A program made the position numbers and the translations under genes. The notes under the pieces were generated by a model. The model saw only the letters and a list, made by a program, of their open reading frames with translations, had not been told where the DNA came from and searched no databases. Below are positions 1-6,405 of a stretch of 17,279 bases of DNA, piece by piece. Source of the DNA: JAKLKS01 sp964370855 (lineage in GTDB: Bacteria > Planctomycetota > JAJSAM01 > JAKLKS01). Position 1 is the first letter of the stretch. Each line of letters starts with the position of its first letter. Location: positions 1 through 17,279 of the forward strand of contig CAYJMF010000101.1 in NCBI GenBank assembly GCA_964370855.1. The letters are read 5' to 3'.

Positions 1-77
1 GGGTTGGGCTCGCGACTTCCCGCCAGGCGGGAGCCCATCGCCCAACCCCGATGAAACGGGTCGGGTACCGTATACCC
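1..77. other. Nested hairpin region at left edge, no gene
   Basis: Bases 1-9 (GGGTTGGGC) are perfectly complementary to bases 40-48. Between them, TCCCGCC at 18-24 pairs with GGCGGGA at 26-32, giving a nested stem. A second small inverted repeat, GGGTA (63-67) and TACCC (73-77), directly abuts the stop codon of the Nudix gene. Read on the minus strand, this lies just downstream of that gene and could help end its transcript. The window stops before any T-tract could be seen, so terminator status is unproven. I see no open reading frame here that I would call a gene. Confidence 0.45.
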
Positions 78-692
78 CTAGTGGTCGCCGAGGCGGTCGA
101 GCAGGAGGGCGCTCCAGGTCTCGAAGCGGGGGCGCTCCGCGGCGAGCAGGCGGAGCACCTCGGCCCGGGGGCGGAACTCCCCCTCGAGGGCGTCGGTCTC
201 GCGGACACGGACCGCTCCCGCCGTCCGCACCCGGTAGACGAGGCCGAAATGGACCGCGCCCACGGGCGTGGCATCGTCGTTGAGGATGCCCGCGGGGGCG
301 GCGTCCCAGGTGCCGGAGACCTCGACCTCCTCCTCGATCTCCCGCTCGAGGCCGGCCCGCAGCGGATCGGCGGCCCCGTCCACGGGGTTGATGTGGCCCC
401 CCACGCCGACGGAGAGCTTTCCGTGGAGCCGGGACTCCCCTCCCTTGCCGAGGCGGCGCATGAGGAAGAGCTCGGCGCCGCTCCCCTCCCCCCGCTCGAA
501 GAGCGCGTAGGGGATGACCTGCTTCAGCATCGGGTCCCTCTCGGCGTGGCGGCGCTCCACGAAGTAGCCGTGCTCGGCGATGCGGGAGAGGAAGCGCTCC
601 CGGTCCCCGGCCCCTTCGCGGAAGGGCTCGAAGCCGTGGGGGTAGTGGTCGTCGAAGAGGCGGGTGCGGGGCACGACGAGGACGAACTCCAA
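78..692 (-). CDS. Nudix hydrolase, COG4112-like predicted phosphoesterase
   Basis: This is a 204-residue protein of the Nudix (MutT-like) fold, a family that hydrolyses nucleoside diphosphates linked to another group. The core is a GGHINP segment at about residues 98-103 followed by REIEEEV at 117-123. These are the glycine and the REUxEE part of the Nudix box, with the usual spacing lengthened and the later box glycine replaced by Glu. The N-terminal half (LFDDHYPHGFEPF, then a KQVIPY segment) resembles COG4112 proteins, from memory of the family. The start chosen is a TTG at 692, preceded by GGGAGG five bases upstream; no ATG or GTG fits this domain start. It is divergent from the DUF2752 gene and not part of the large operon. 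The Nudix assignment is firm, the substrate unknown. Confidence 0.85.
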   Translation of the reverse strand: MEFVLVVPRTRLFDDHYPHGFEPFREGAGDRERFLSRIAEHGYFVERRHAERDPMLKQVIPYALFERGEGSGAELFLMRRLGKGGESRLHGKLSVGVGGHINPVDGAADPLRAGLEREIEEEVEVSGTWDAAPAGILNDDATPVGAVHFGLVYRVRTAGAVRVRETDALEGEFRPRAEVLRLLAAERPRFETWSALLLDRLGDH

Positions 693-756
693 GGGGACCT
701 CCCGGTCCGGAGAGGGTACACGGGCGAGAGGACAACCGGGGGGGAGCGATGTGGAA

Positions 757-762
757 TAGAAT
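757..762 (+). promoter_or_regulatory. Possible -10 element of a leaderless promoter
   Basis: The hexamer TAGAAT differs from the TATAAT consensus at one position and ends 8 bases before the GTG start at 771. That GTG has no good Shine-Dalgarno sequence. Transcription starting 7-9 bases after the hexamer would begin at or next to the GTG and give a leaderless message. There is no recognisable -35 hexamer at the expected distance, so this is tentative. Confidence 0.22.
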
Positions 763-770
763 CCCGCTCC

Positions 771-1211
771 GTGGACCCGTCCCTCCGCTCCTCCCGCTGG
801 TCGAGCCTCGCCTGGATTCTCGCCGCCTTCGCCCTCCTGGCGGCGGCGGCCATGGTGCCCTGGCGCGGGGAGTGCGGGTTCCGGGTCGTGGTCGGGGCCG
901 ACTGCCCCGGGTGCGGCATGACCCGATCCCTCGGCGCCCTCCTCCGCGGGGAGTTCGCCGCCTCCTTCCGCCACCATCCCCTGGGGATCCCCGCGGCCCT
1001 CGCCGCCGCCGCCGCCGTGGGCTTCGCCCTCCACGAGGGGGCGACGCGGCGCCCGACCCTGCGCCGGTTCCTCGACCGGTGGGGGGCGAGGGGGGCGGCC
1101 ATCGCCGTGGTCCTGCTCGCCGGCGTGTGGCTGGTGCGCGTGGTGATCCGCCCGGCCTGGGCGGCGGATCCCGTCCGCCCCGGGTCCCCCGCGGCGCGGT
1201 GGCTGGAGTGA
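771..1211 (+). CDS. DUF2752 small membrane protein
   Basis: This 146-residue protein carries the signature of the DUF2752 family: CPGCGMTRS at residues 45-53, followed by an H-H-P-L segment at 68-71. Three hydrophobic stretches are visible, at about 13-28, 72-88 and 113-130, so it should be an integral inner-membrane protein. The paired cysteines C45 and C48 lie just after the first helix. The family has no established function that I know of. The GTG at 771 is the first start that places the first helix sensibly. It has no convincing ribosome binding site and may be leaderless. Its stop lies 10 bases from the convergent stop of the DAHP synthase gene, with no terminator visible between them. 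Confidence 0.8.
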   Translation: MDPSLRSSRWSSLAWILAAFALLAAAAMVPWRGECGFRVVVGADCPGCGMTRSLGALLRGEFAASFRHHPLGIPAALAAAAAVGFALHEGATRRPTLRRFLDRWGARGAAIAVVLLAGVWLVRVVIRPAWAADPVRPGSPAARWLE

Positions 1212-1221
1212 GAGGCGACTC

Positions 1222-2076
1222 CTACCCCACGGGGGCGGGCCGCCGGTGGGCGCCGGAGACGATGCGCTCGAGCTCCGCGGGGAGGATCCCCTGGTCGGCG
1301 TCGCAGAGGGTCCGGCACCGCTCCTCCTCGTCGCCGATGACCTCGATGATGAGTCCGTCGGCCCCCGTGGCCACGGCGGCGGCGCTGGCAGCCGGCACGC
1401 GGCGGTAGTCCCCCGTGGCGTGGCTCGGGTCCACGATGATGGGGAGCCAGCAGACCTCGCGCAGGGCCGGGACGACGTTGAGGTCCAGCGTGTTGCGCCC
1501 GTACTCCCCCTGGGTGAAGGTCCGGATGCCACGCTCGCAGAGGAGGATGTCCCGGTTCCCCTGCATGGCCACGTACTCCGCCGCGCAGAGCCACTCCTCG
1601 AGGGTCGAGGCGAAGCCCCTCTTCAGCAGCACCGGCTTCCCGAACTTCCCCACCTCGATGAGCAGGGGGAAGTTCTGCATGTTGCGGGAGCCGATCTGGA
1701 ACATGTCCGCCACGGCCCCGACCTGCTCCACGAGGCGCGGGTCCATCACCTCCGTCACGATGGGGAGCCCCGTCTCCTCCCGCGCCTCGGCGAGGATGTC
1801 GAGGCCCGCCTGCCCGAGGCCCTGGAAGGAGTGGGGGTTCGTGCGCGGCTTGAAGGCCCCGCCGCGGAGCATGTCGCCCCCGGCGGCCTTCACGGCGCGG
1901 GCCACGCGGAGGGTCTGCTCCCGGGTCTCCACGGCGCATGGTCCCGCGATGACCACGGGGCGGCCGCCGCCCACGGCGACGCCGCCGACGACGACCTCGC
2001 GCACGGATTCCGCAGCGGCGAACTCCGGGCACCCCCGGCGGGTCACCGAGAGGGCAGGCAGGTCTTCGAGGTTCAT
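1222..2076 (-). CDS. aroF: 3-deoxy-7-phosphoheptulonate synthase (DAHP synthase), type I-beta
   Basis: This enzyme condenses phosphoenolpyruvate with erythrose 4-phosphate, the first step of the shikimate pathway. The 284-residue protein has the family landmarks in order: GPC at 45-47, KPRT at 76-79, LLKRG at 150-154, ERGIRTF at 181-187 and DPSHATG at 216-222. By comparison with the Thermotoga enzyme the metal ligands should be C47, H219, E245 and D259. Only about 35 residues precede the barrel. There is therefore no fused ferredoxin-like or chorismate mutase regulatory domain, and feedback control by those routes is not expected. The usual EVH motif reads EVI here. It is the last gene of the eight-gene operon. 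Its ATG overlaps the stop of the preceding gene as ATGA (2073-2076), and GGAGCGG lies upstream. The gene symbol is by family; several names are in use. Confidence 0.93.
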   Translation of the reverse strand: MNLEDLPALSVTRRGCPEFAAAESVREVVVGGVAVGGGRPVVIAGPCAVETREQTLRVARAVKAAGGDMLRGGAFKPRTNPHSFQGLGQAGLDILAEAREETGLPIVTEVMDPRLVEQVGAVADMFQIGSRNMQNFPLLIEVGKFGKPVLLKRGFASTLEEWLCAAEYVAMQGNRDILLCERGIRTFTQGEYGRNTLDLNVVPALREVCWLPIIVDPSHATGDYRRVPAASAAAVATGADGLIIEVIGDEEERCRTLCDADQGILPAELERIVSGAHRRPAPVG

Positions 2077-3227
2077 GGCTTCCGCTCCGTCTTCTCCTGC
2101 AGGGCGTCGAGGGGATGCAGGACCCCTCCGCGGACTTCGTGGACGGCGACCGGCCCCTCGCGCTCCCCGTGGAGATCGAAGGTGATGCGACCCGTGGCCC
2201 CCTCGAGGGGGCCCCCGTTCCTCAGCGCGTCGAGCACCGCCTCCGGCGACCCGTCGGAGGAGCGCACGGCGCGGGCGAGGAGCGCCACGGCGTCGTGGGC
2301 CGCCGCCGCCGCCGCCCCGGGCTCCCCCCCGTAGCGGGCCTTCCACGCCTTCCGGAAGGCCGCCCCCTCCCCCGCCGAGGGGTCGAAGGGGCGCGCGAGG
2401 AGGAGGCCCTCGCCGGCGGCGCCGAGGGCGGCGGCGTGGGCCGCGGGGTCGGCGCCCTCCGGCGGGAATCCGAGGGCCCGCCCGCGCCACCCCGCCGCCC
2501 GCAGGTCCGCGAGCACCGCCGCCGCGGCCCCCGCCGGGAGGGAGAGGACCACCGGCGCCCGTCGATCCGGCTCCCCCGCGGCGGCGTCGATCCCCGGCCC
2601 GCGCCCCTCCCCCCCGGAGCGGCAGGGGAAGAGCCGGGGGGAGGGGGCCCCGGCCCGGCGCAGGGCCCCGGCGATCTCCCCCGCCGTCCGCTCCCCCTCC
2701 CGGTCCCCGCCGTGGAAGACGAGGGCGGGCCGGCTCCTCGCCTCCGCGGGGAGGGCGGTCCAGAGCGCGTCCAGCACCCGCCGCTCGGCGGGTGCGCACT
2801 GGAGGATCCAGGGGAGCGGGATGCGGGTCAGCGCGCTCGCGGCGGATCCGCAGAGGATCGGAACATGTGACTTTCCGGTCACCTGTGCCGCGAGGTGGGA
2901 GGCGGCGCGGTCCGGTCCCGTGACGACGCCCTGCACGCCCTCGCCGTAGATCAGCTCCACGACCCGGGAGGCCTCCGATCCCCAGTGCCCGTCCACGCGC
3001 CGCTCCACCACGGTCACCCTCCCCGCGGGACCGGAGAGGAATTCCGCGGCCAGGGCCGCCCCGCGGGAGACCTCCGCCGCGAGGGCGGCGTCGGCGGGCA
3101 GGAGGAGGCCCGCGCGGACCTCCCGCGGCACCGGCGCGGGCGCCTCCTCCCCCGCCGCGGCCGCGGGGAGGGACCCGGCGGCGAGGAGCGCGGCGAGGAC
3201 GGCCGGTCGGAGCGCGCTACTCCTCAT
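2073..3227 (-). CDS. ABC-type branched-chain amino acid-like substrate-binding protein (second of pair)
   Basis: This is a 384-residue exported binding protein of the periplasmic-binding-protein type 1 (LivK/Peripla_BP_6-like) fold. The N-terminus has an arginine, a hydrophobic run (about 8-20) and an AAAA-G cleavage-like site near residue 25. The mature part begins with the REVRAGLLLP strand typical of the fold. It continues through a GVVTGPDRAASHLAAQV segment and a VPILCG strand, and ends with FRKAWKARYG and a DAVALLARAV helix. Sequence conservation is looser than in its upstream neighbour, so the ligand cannot be guessed. Its ATG lies inside the end of that neighbour (11-base overlap). No ABC permease or ATPase gene is nearby, so it may serve as a sensor or work with a transporter encoded elsewhere. 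Confidence 0.82.
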   Translation of the reverse strand: MRSSALRPAVLAALLAAGSLPAAAAGEEAPAPVPREVRAGLLLPADAALAAEVSRGAALAAEFLSGPAGRVTVVERRVDGHWGSEASRVVELIYGEGVQGVVTGPDRAASHLAAQVTGKSHVPILCGSAASALTRIPLPWILQCAPAERRVLDALWTALPAEARSRPALVFHGGDREGERTAGEIAGALRRAGAPSPRLFPCRSGGEGRGPGIDAAAGEPDRRAPVVLSLPAGAAAAVLADLRAAGWRGRALGFPPEGADPAAHAAALGAAGEGLLLARPFDPSAGEGAAFRKAWKARYGGEPGAAAAAAHDAVALLARAVRSSDGSPEAVLDALRNGGPLEGATGRITFDLHGEREGPVAVHEVRGGVLHPLDALQEKTERKP

Positions 3228-4545
3228 ACACCCACTTCCCCTCGCGTCGCACGGCGAGGAGGGCGGGCCGGAGGTTGCTCTTCACGGCGTCGAAGTGGAC
3301 GGGCCCCGTGACGGCCCCGTCCCAGTCCCTGAGGTCGTAGAGCCAGTCCCGGATGCGGACCCGGTTGAGCCCCGCGGCGCGGACCGCCTCGACGAGGAGC
3401 CGCGCGCCGTCGTAGCCGTAGGCGGCGTAGGGCCCGGGGTCGCTCCCGAAGCGGGCGCGGAAGCGCACGCGGAAGGCCTGCCAGAGGGGATCCTCCCGGC
3501 CCGGATCGTAGGGGAATCCCGCCGTCACGCCCTCGGCGGCGTCCCCGGCCTCCTTCAGGAACTCCTCGGACACCATCCGGTCGGTCCCGAAGATCGGCTG
3601 CTTCAGCCCCGCCGCCCGGAGGGCCTTCGCCACGCGGCCGAGGTCCGCCCCGTTGCCCCAGAGGAGGAGGGAGTCGGCCCGGGCGTCGCGGATCTTCTCC
3701 ACGGTGCCCTCGGCGAGGACCCCGCCGGCGCGGTAGCGGAGGTCCGCCACCACGGGGGCGCCGGCCCGCCGCATGGAGTCGAGGAACTCCTGGGAGTGGA
3801 TGCGCCCGAAGCGCTCCCCCGTGCGGATCACCGCCGTCCTCCGGAGTCCGAGCTCCCCGTGGGCGCGGCGGAAGAGCCGGTAGCACTGCTGCCGGTCGTC
3901 GGGAATCACCCGCACGATCCAGGGGATGTTCGTCTCCATGAGGGTCGGGTCGGTGTCCGCCGTGTTGACGATGGGGATCTCGACCTTGAGCGCGACCCGG
4001 AGGAGGATGTGCGTCGAGTTCCCCTCCACGGACCCGAGGATCGCCCACACCCCCTCGTCGTAGGCGAGGTCCACGATCATGTTGGAGGAGGCTCCCCAGA
4101 GGGGGAGGTCGTTCTTCGCCACGATCTCGAAGGGCTTCCCCCTGTAGCCGCCGGCGGCGTTGGCCTCCTCGAAGGCCAGGAGCATCCCGTCCCGCATGGC
4201 GGTGCCGAGGGGGACGTCGGGGTGGCCCTCGAGGGGGGCGAGAAGGCCGATCTTCACCGTGGCGAGCCCCTCCGGCTCCGGCTCCTCGCGGCCAGCGCCC
4301 TTGAAGTCGACGGTCTCGAGGAAGTAGCGGTGGTAGGGCTCGCCGGCACCCTTCCACGGCTCGATCTCCTTCGGGACCCCGCCGTAGGGGGCTCCGGGAG
4401 CCGGCTGCCCGTCCTCCTTCGCGGGAGGAGGGGGGGGATCCCCCTCCTCCCCGCCGGCGCCCGCCGCCGGCGGCGCCAACAGTAGCGCCGCCGCGGCCAG
4501 GGCCGCCGCCAGCCGCGCCCACCGGACCGCGGACCCGGTCATCAT
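3217..4545 (-). CDS. ABC-type branched-chain amino acid-like substrate-binding protein (first of pair)
   Basis: This 442-residue protein is a clear member of the LivK-like periplasmic binding family. A signal peptide occupies about residues 1-30 (positively charged start, long Ala/Leu run, AGA-G cleavage-like site). A proline-rich spacer and an unassigned segment run to about 95. The binding domain then starts with TVKIGLLAPLEG and follows the family order: GMLLAFEEANAAGGYRG, the segment WAILGSVEGNSTH, the strand VEIPIVNTADTDP, and FRVRFRARFG near the end. The long insert before the domain is unusual. The start is the first of two adjacent ATG codons, with GGGAGGAAGGG upstream. It overlaps the RidA-like gene stop as ATGA at 4542-4545. 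The ligand is unknown. No cognate transporter genes are present. Confidence 0.88.
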   Translation of the reverse strand: MMTGSAVRWARLAAALAAAALLLAPPAAGAGGEEGDPPPPPAKEDGQPAPGAPYGGVPKEIEPWKGAGEPYHRYFLETVDFKGAGREEPEPEGLATVKIGLLAPLEGHPDVPLGTAMRDGMLLAFEEANAAGGYRGKPFEIVAKNDLPLWGASSNMIVDLAYDEGVWAILGSVEGNSTHILLRVALKVEIPIVNTADTDPTLMETNIPWIVRVIPDDRQQCYRLFRRAHGELGLRRTAVIRTGERFGRIHSQEFLDSMRRAGAPVVADLRYRAGGVLAEGTVEKIRDARADSLLLWGNGADLGRVAKALRAAGLKQPIFGTDRMVSEEFLKEAGDAAEGVTAGFPYDPGREDPLWQAFRVRFRARFGSDPGPYAAYGYDGARLLVEAVRAAGLNRVRIRDWLYDLRDWDGAVTGPVHFDAVKSNLRPALLAVRREGKWVYEE

Positions 4546-5171
4546 CCCTTCCTCCCGCCACAGCCGCAGGAGCCGCCCGCCTCCCGCACCACGGCCATGG
4601 CCTCGATCTCCACGAGGAGGTCGGACCGGCAGATGCGCGCCTGGATCCCGGTGCTCGCCGGGACCGGGTCGAGGCCGAGGGAGCGGAAGAACCAGTTCCG
4701 CACCTCGTTGAAGTCCTGGTAGTCCCGCTCGATGTCGCGGATGTAGCAGGTGGTGCGGACGATGTCGTGCCAGGTCGCGCCCTCGGACTCGAGGAGGCCG
4801 GTGATGTTGCGGAGCGTCCGCCACATCTGCGCCCGGAAGTCGCCGGCGTGGACCGTGTTGCCGTGCTGGTCCACGGAGGCCGTCCCCGAGATGAGGAGGA
4901 GGGTGCGGTGCCCGCCGAGGGGCACCCGCAGCCCGCGGGAGAAGGCCGAGGCCACGGGAGCGTAGTCCGTCGCCTCGTTGAGCACGGCAGGCGCCTTCAT
5001 GGCGGTCCTGGGGACCGCGGGGACCGGCTTCTCCGCGGGCGGCCGCAGCAGCACCGGCCGGTCGATGGAGATGCCGAGGCCCTCCATCTCCGCGCGCTCC
5101 GCCTCCGAGAGGTGCCGCCCCGGGGACGCCTCCACCTTCGCCGTCTTCCTTCGGGTCTTCGTCGTCCTCAC
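4542..5171 (-). CDS. RidA/YjgF-family protein resembling the C-terminal half of chorismatases
   Basis: The 209-residue protein has an N-terminal extension of about 70 residues, then a RidA-type domain from about residue 85. It runs through LLLISGTASVDQHGN, the helix MWRTLRNITGLL, the VRTTCYIRDI strand and DLLVEIEAMAVV. Canonical RidA deaminases have Pro-Ala-Arg-Ser with a catalytic arginine. Here the match reads Pro-Ala-Ser-Thr (Ser173), so classic imine deaminase activity is unlikely. The ICRSDLLVEIEA ending recalls chorismatases of the FkbO/XanB2 type, though those are longer. A DAHP synthase in the same operon fits a chorismate connection. The C-terminal tail is GGSCGCGG, with C202 and C204. 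The start is a GTG overlapping the previous stop as GTGA at 5168-5171. No signal peptide is seen, so it should be cytoplasmic. Confidence 0.85.
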   Translation of the reverse strand: MRTTKTRRKTAKVEASPGRHLSEAERAEMEGLGISIDRPVLLRPPAEKPVPAVPRTAMKAPAVLNEATDYAPVASAFSRGLRVPLGGHRTLLLISGTASVDQHGNTVHAGDFRAQMWRTLRNITGLLESEGATWHDIVRTTCYIRDIERDYQDFNEVRNWFFRSLGLDPVPASTGIQARICRSDLLVEIEAMAVVREAGGSCGCGGRKG

Positions 5172-6394
5172 TTCCGCTCCTTCCCCCCGGCTTCCGCCGG
5201 GACCATCGTCTCGCTCCCCGTGGCCCGACCGTGCCCGAGCCCCGCAGCCGTGGCGACCCAGACCTCGCGTCCCCGGGCGTCGGCCTGGAACACGAAGTCG
5301 TGGGGCGGGGCCGTCTCCAGGACCCGGACCTCCGGGTCCCGGCCCGGGCGGGTGATCCTCACCTCGCCCTTCCCGTCGGGCCGCCGCGTGTAGACGGCCC
5401 AGTGATCCCCGTCGGTGACGCACAGCCCGCTGTCGGTGTTGAAGTAGGCCCAGCGCCCCCGCGCCCGGACGGTGTTGATGAAGTCGCTGGGGAGGCCCGA
5501 GTCCTTCTTGAGCCATGACTTCCAGCGGCCGTCCCGGTACCGGGAGGCGCCGAAATAGGTGGACTGCCAGAGGGCCCCCTCGTCGTAGGAGAGGAAGGAG
5601 GTGATGACGTGGATGGGCCCGTCGTCGGGCAGCAGCTCCACCTCCATCTCCCCGTCGGGGTCCTTGAACTCGCGCCAGCGATCCGTGGAGGGCTCGTAGG
5701 AGACGACGCCGCCGCCCCAGACCCCGATCCAGACGAGGCCGTCCCCCACGGAGACGGCGTAGACCCAGGGCTCGTGGAAGACGGCGTTGTTGTGGTCGTA
5801 CACGCCCCAGCGGTCCTTCGCGAAGTCGTACCAGGAGAGGCCCGAGGCCGTGGCGACCCAGACCCGGTCCCCCTCGCAGTCCACGGAGTAGACGACGTCG
5901 TTCATGAGGCCGCTGGTGGTCTGCTTCCAGGACGCCATGCGGCCGCCGCTGAGCCGCGAGAGCCCGCCGAAGGTCCCGATCCAGAGGTCCCCCGTGACGG
6001 GGCTCCGCGCGCAGGAGGTCACCACCCGGTGGGCCAGCCCGTCGGCCGTGGACCAGACCCGCGCCACCTTCCCGCCGGCGATCTCGGCGAGGCCGTTCTC
6101 GGTGCAGGCCCAGACGCGGTCCTCCTCGCAGGTGACGGAGAGGACCTTGCCCGAGGGCAGCCCCTCGGCGGCGCCGAGGGTCTCCCATGAGTCGTAGACG
6201 ACCCCCTCCGCGGGGGGGCGCTCCAGGGAGGAGGCGGGCCGCTCCACGGGGGCGGGCCGCCCCTCCCCCGCCGTCGGGGGACCGGCCGGGGCCCCCTCCC
6301 CCGCGGGAACGGCGGCGGCGTCGCCGCAGCCCCAGAGGAGGAGCGCGGCCGCGAGGATCGTCGTGGGGGCGTAGGGGGGGGTCGTCCGATCCAT
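5168..6394 (-). CDS. Lipoprotein with two-component-regulator-type beta-propeller repeats
   Basis: This is a 408-residue exported protein. Residues 1-23 form a lipoprotein signal with a lipobox-like L-W-G-C and the cysteine at 23, followed by a proline- and glycine-rich linker to about residue 62. The rest is built of repeats of the Reg_prop kind found in sensory propellers. Examples are DRVWACTENGLAEI, GDLWIGTFGGLSRL, DRVWVATASGLSWYD, GLVWIGVWGGGVVSY and ALWQSTYFGASRY. GLPS-x-F/V-type turns occur at about 78-82 and again later. No kinase or DNA-binding domain follows, so it is a free propeller, probably anchored in a membrane and binding a partner or ligand. The ATG at 6394 has GAGGAGG six bases upstream and lies 11 bases after the cytochrome gene stop. 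Exact function is unknown. Confidence 0.83.
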   Translation of the reverse strand: MDRTTPPYAPTTILAAALLLWGCGDAAAVPAGEGAPAGPPTAGEGRPAPVERPASSLERPPAEGVVYDSWETLGAAEGLPSGKVLSVTCEEDRVWACTENGLAEIAGGKVARVWSTADGLAHRVVTSCARSPVTGDLWIGTFGGLSRLSGGRMASWKQTTSGLMNDVVYSVDCEGDRVWVATASGLSWYDFAKDRWGVYDHNNAVFHEPWVYAVSVGDGLVWIGVWGGGVVSYEPSTDRWREFKDPDGEMEVELLPDDGPIHVITSFLSYDEGALWQSTYFGASRYRDGRWKSWLKKDSGLPSDFINTVRARGRWAYFNTDSGLCVTDGDHWAVYTRRPDGKGEVRITRPGRDPEVRVLETAPPHDFVFQADARGREVWVATAAGLGHGRATGSETMVPAEAGGKERK

Positions 6395-6405
6395 GGGGGT
6401 CCTCC

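Noticed and set aside
1..49. Possible tRNA at the left edge because of the paired GGGTTGGGC and GCCCAACCC ends
   Set aside because: The paired ends are only about 49 bases apart. There is no anticodon arm or TTC loop, so it is a hairpin rather than a tRNA.
749..1408. Plus-strand frame starting with ATG at 749
   Set aside because: It overlaps the DUF2752 gene in another frame, is a Pro/Arg-rich string, and runs into the DAHP synthase gene antisense.
2865..2885. TGTGAC and GTCACC inverted repeat resembling a CRP site
   Set aside because: It lies inside a binding-protein gene, and the core spacing (TGA-N8-TCA) is not that of CRP or FNR sites.
4542..5171. Ordinary RidA enamine/imine deaminase
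   Set aside because: The catalytic arginine position is serine, and the C-terminal motif is closer to chorismatases.
5168..6394. Hybrid two-component sensor
   Set aside because: Only the propeller repeats are present. There is no histidine kinase, receiver or helix-turn-helix domain after them.
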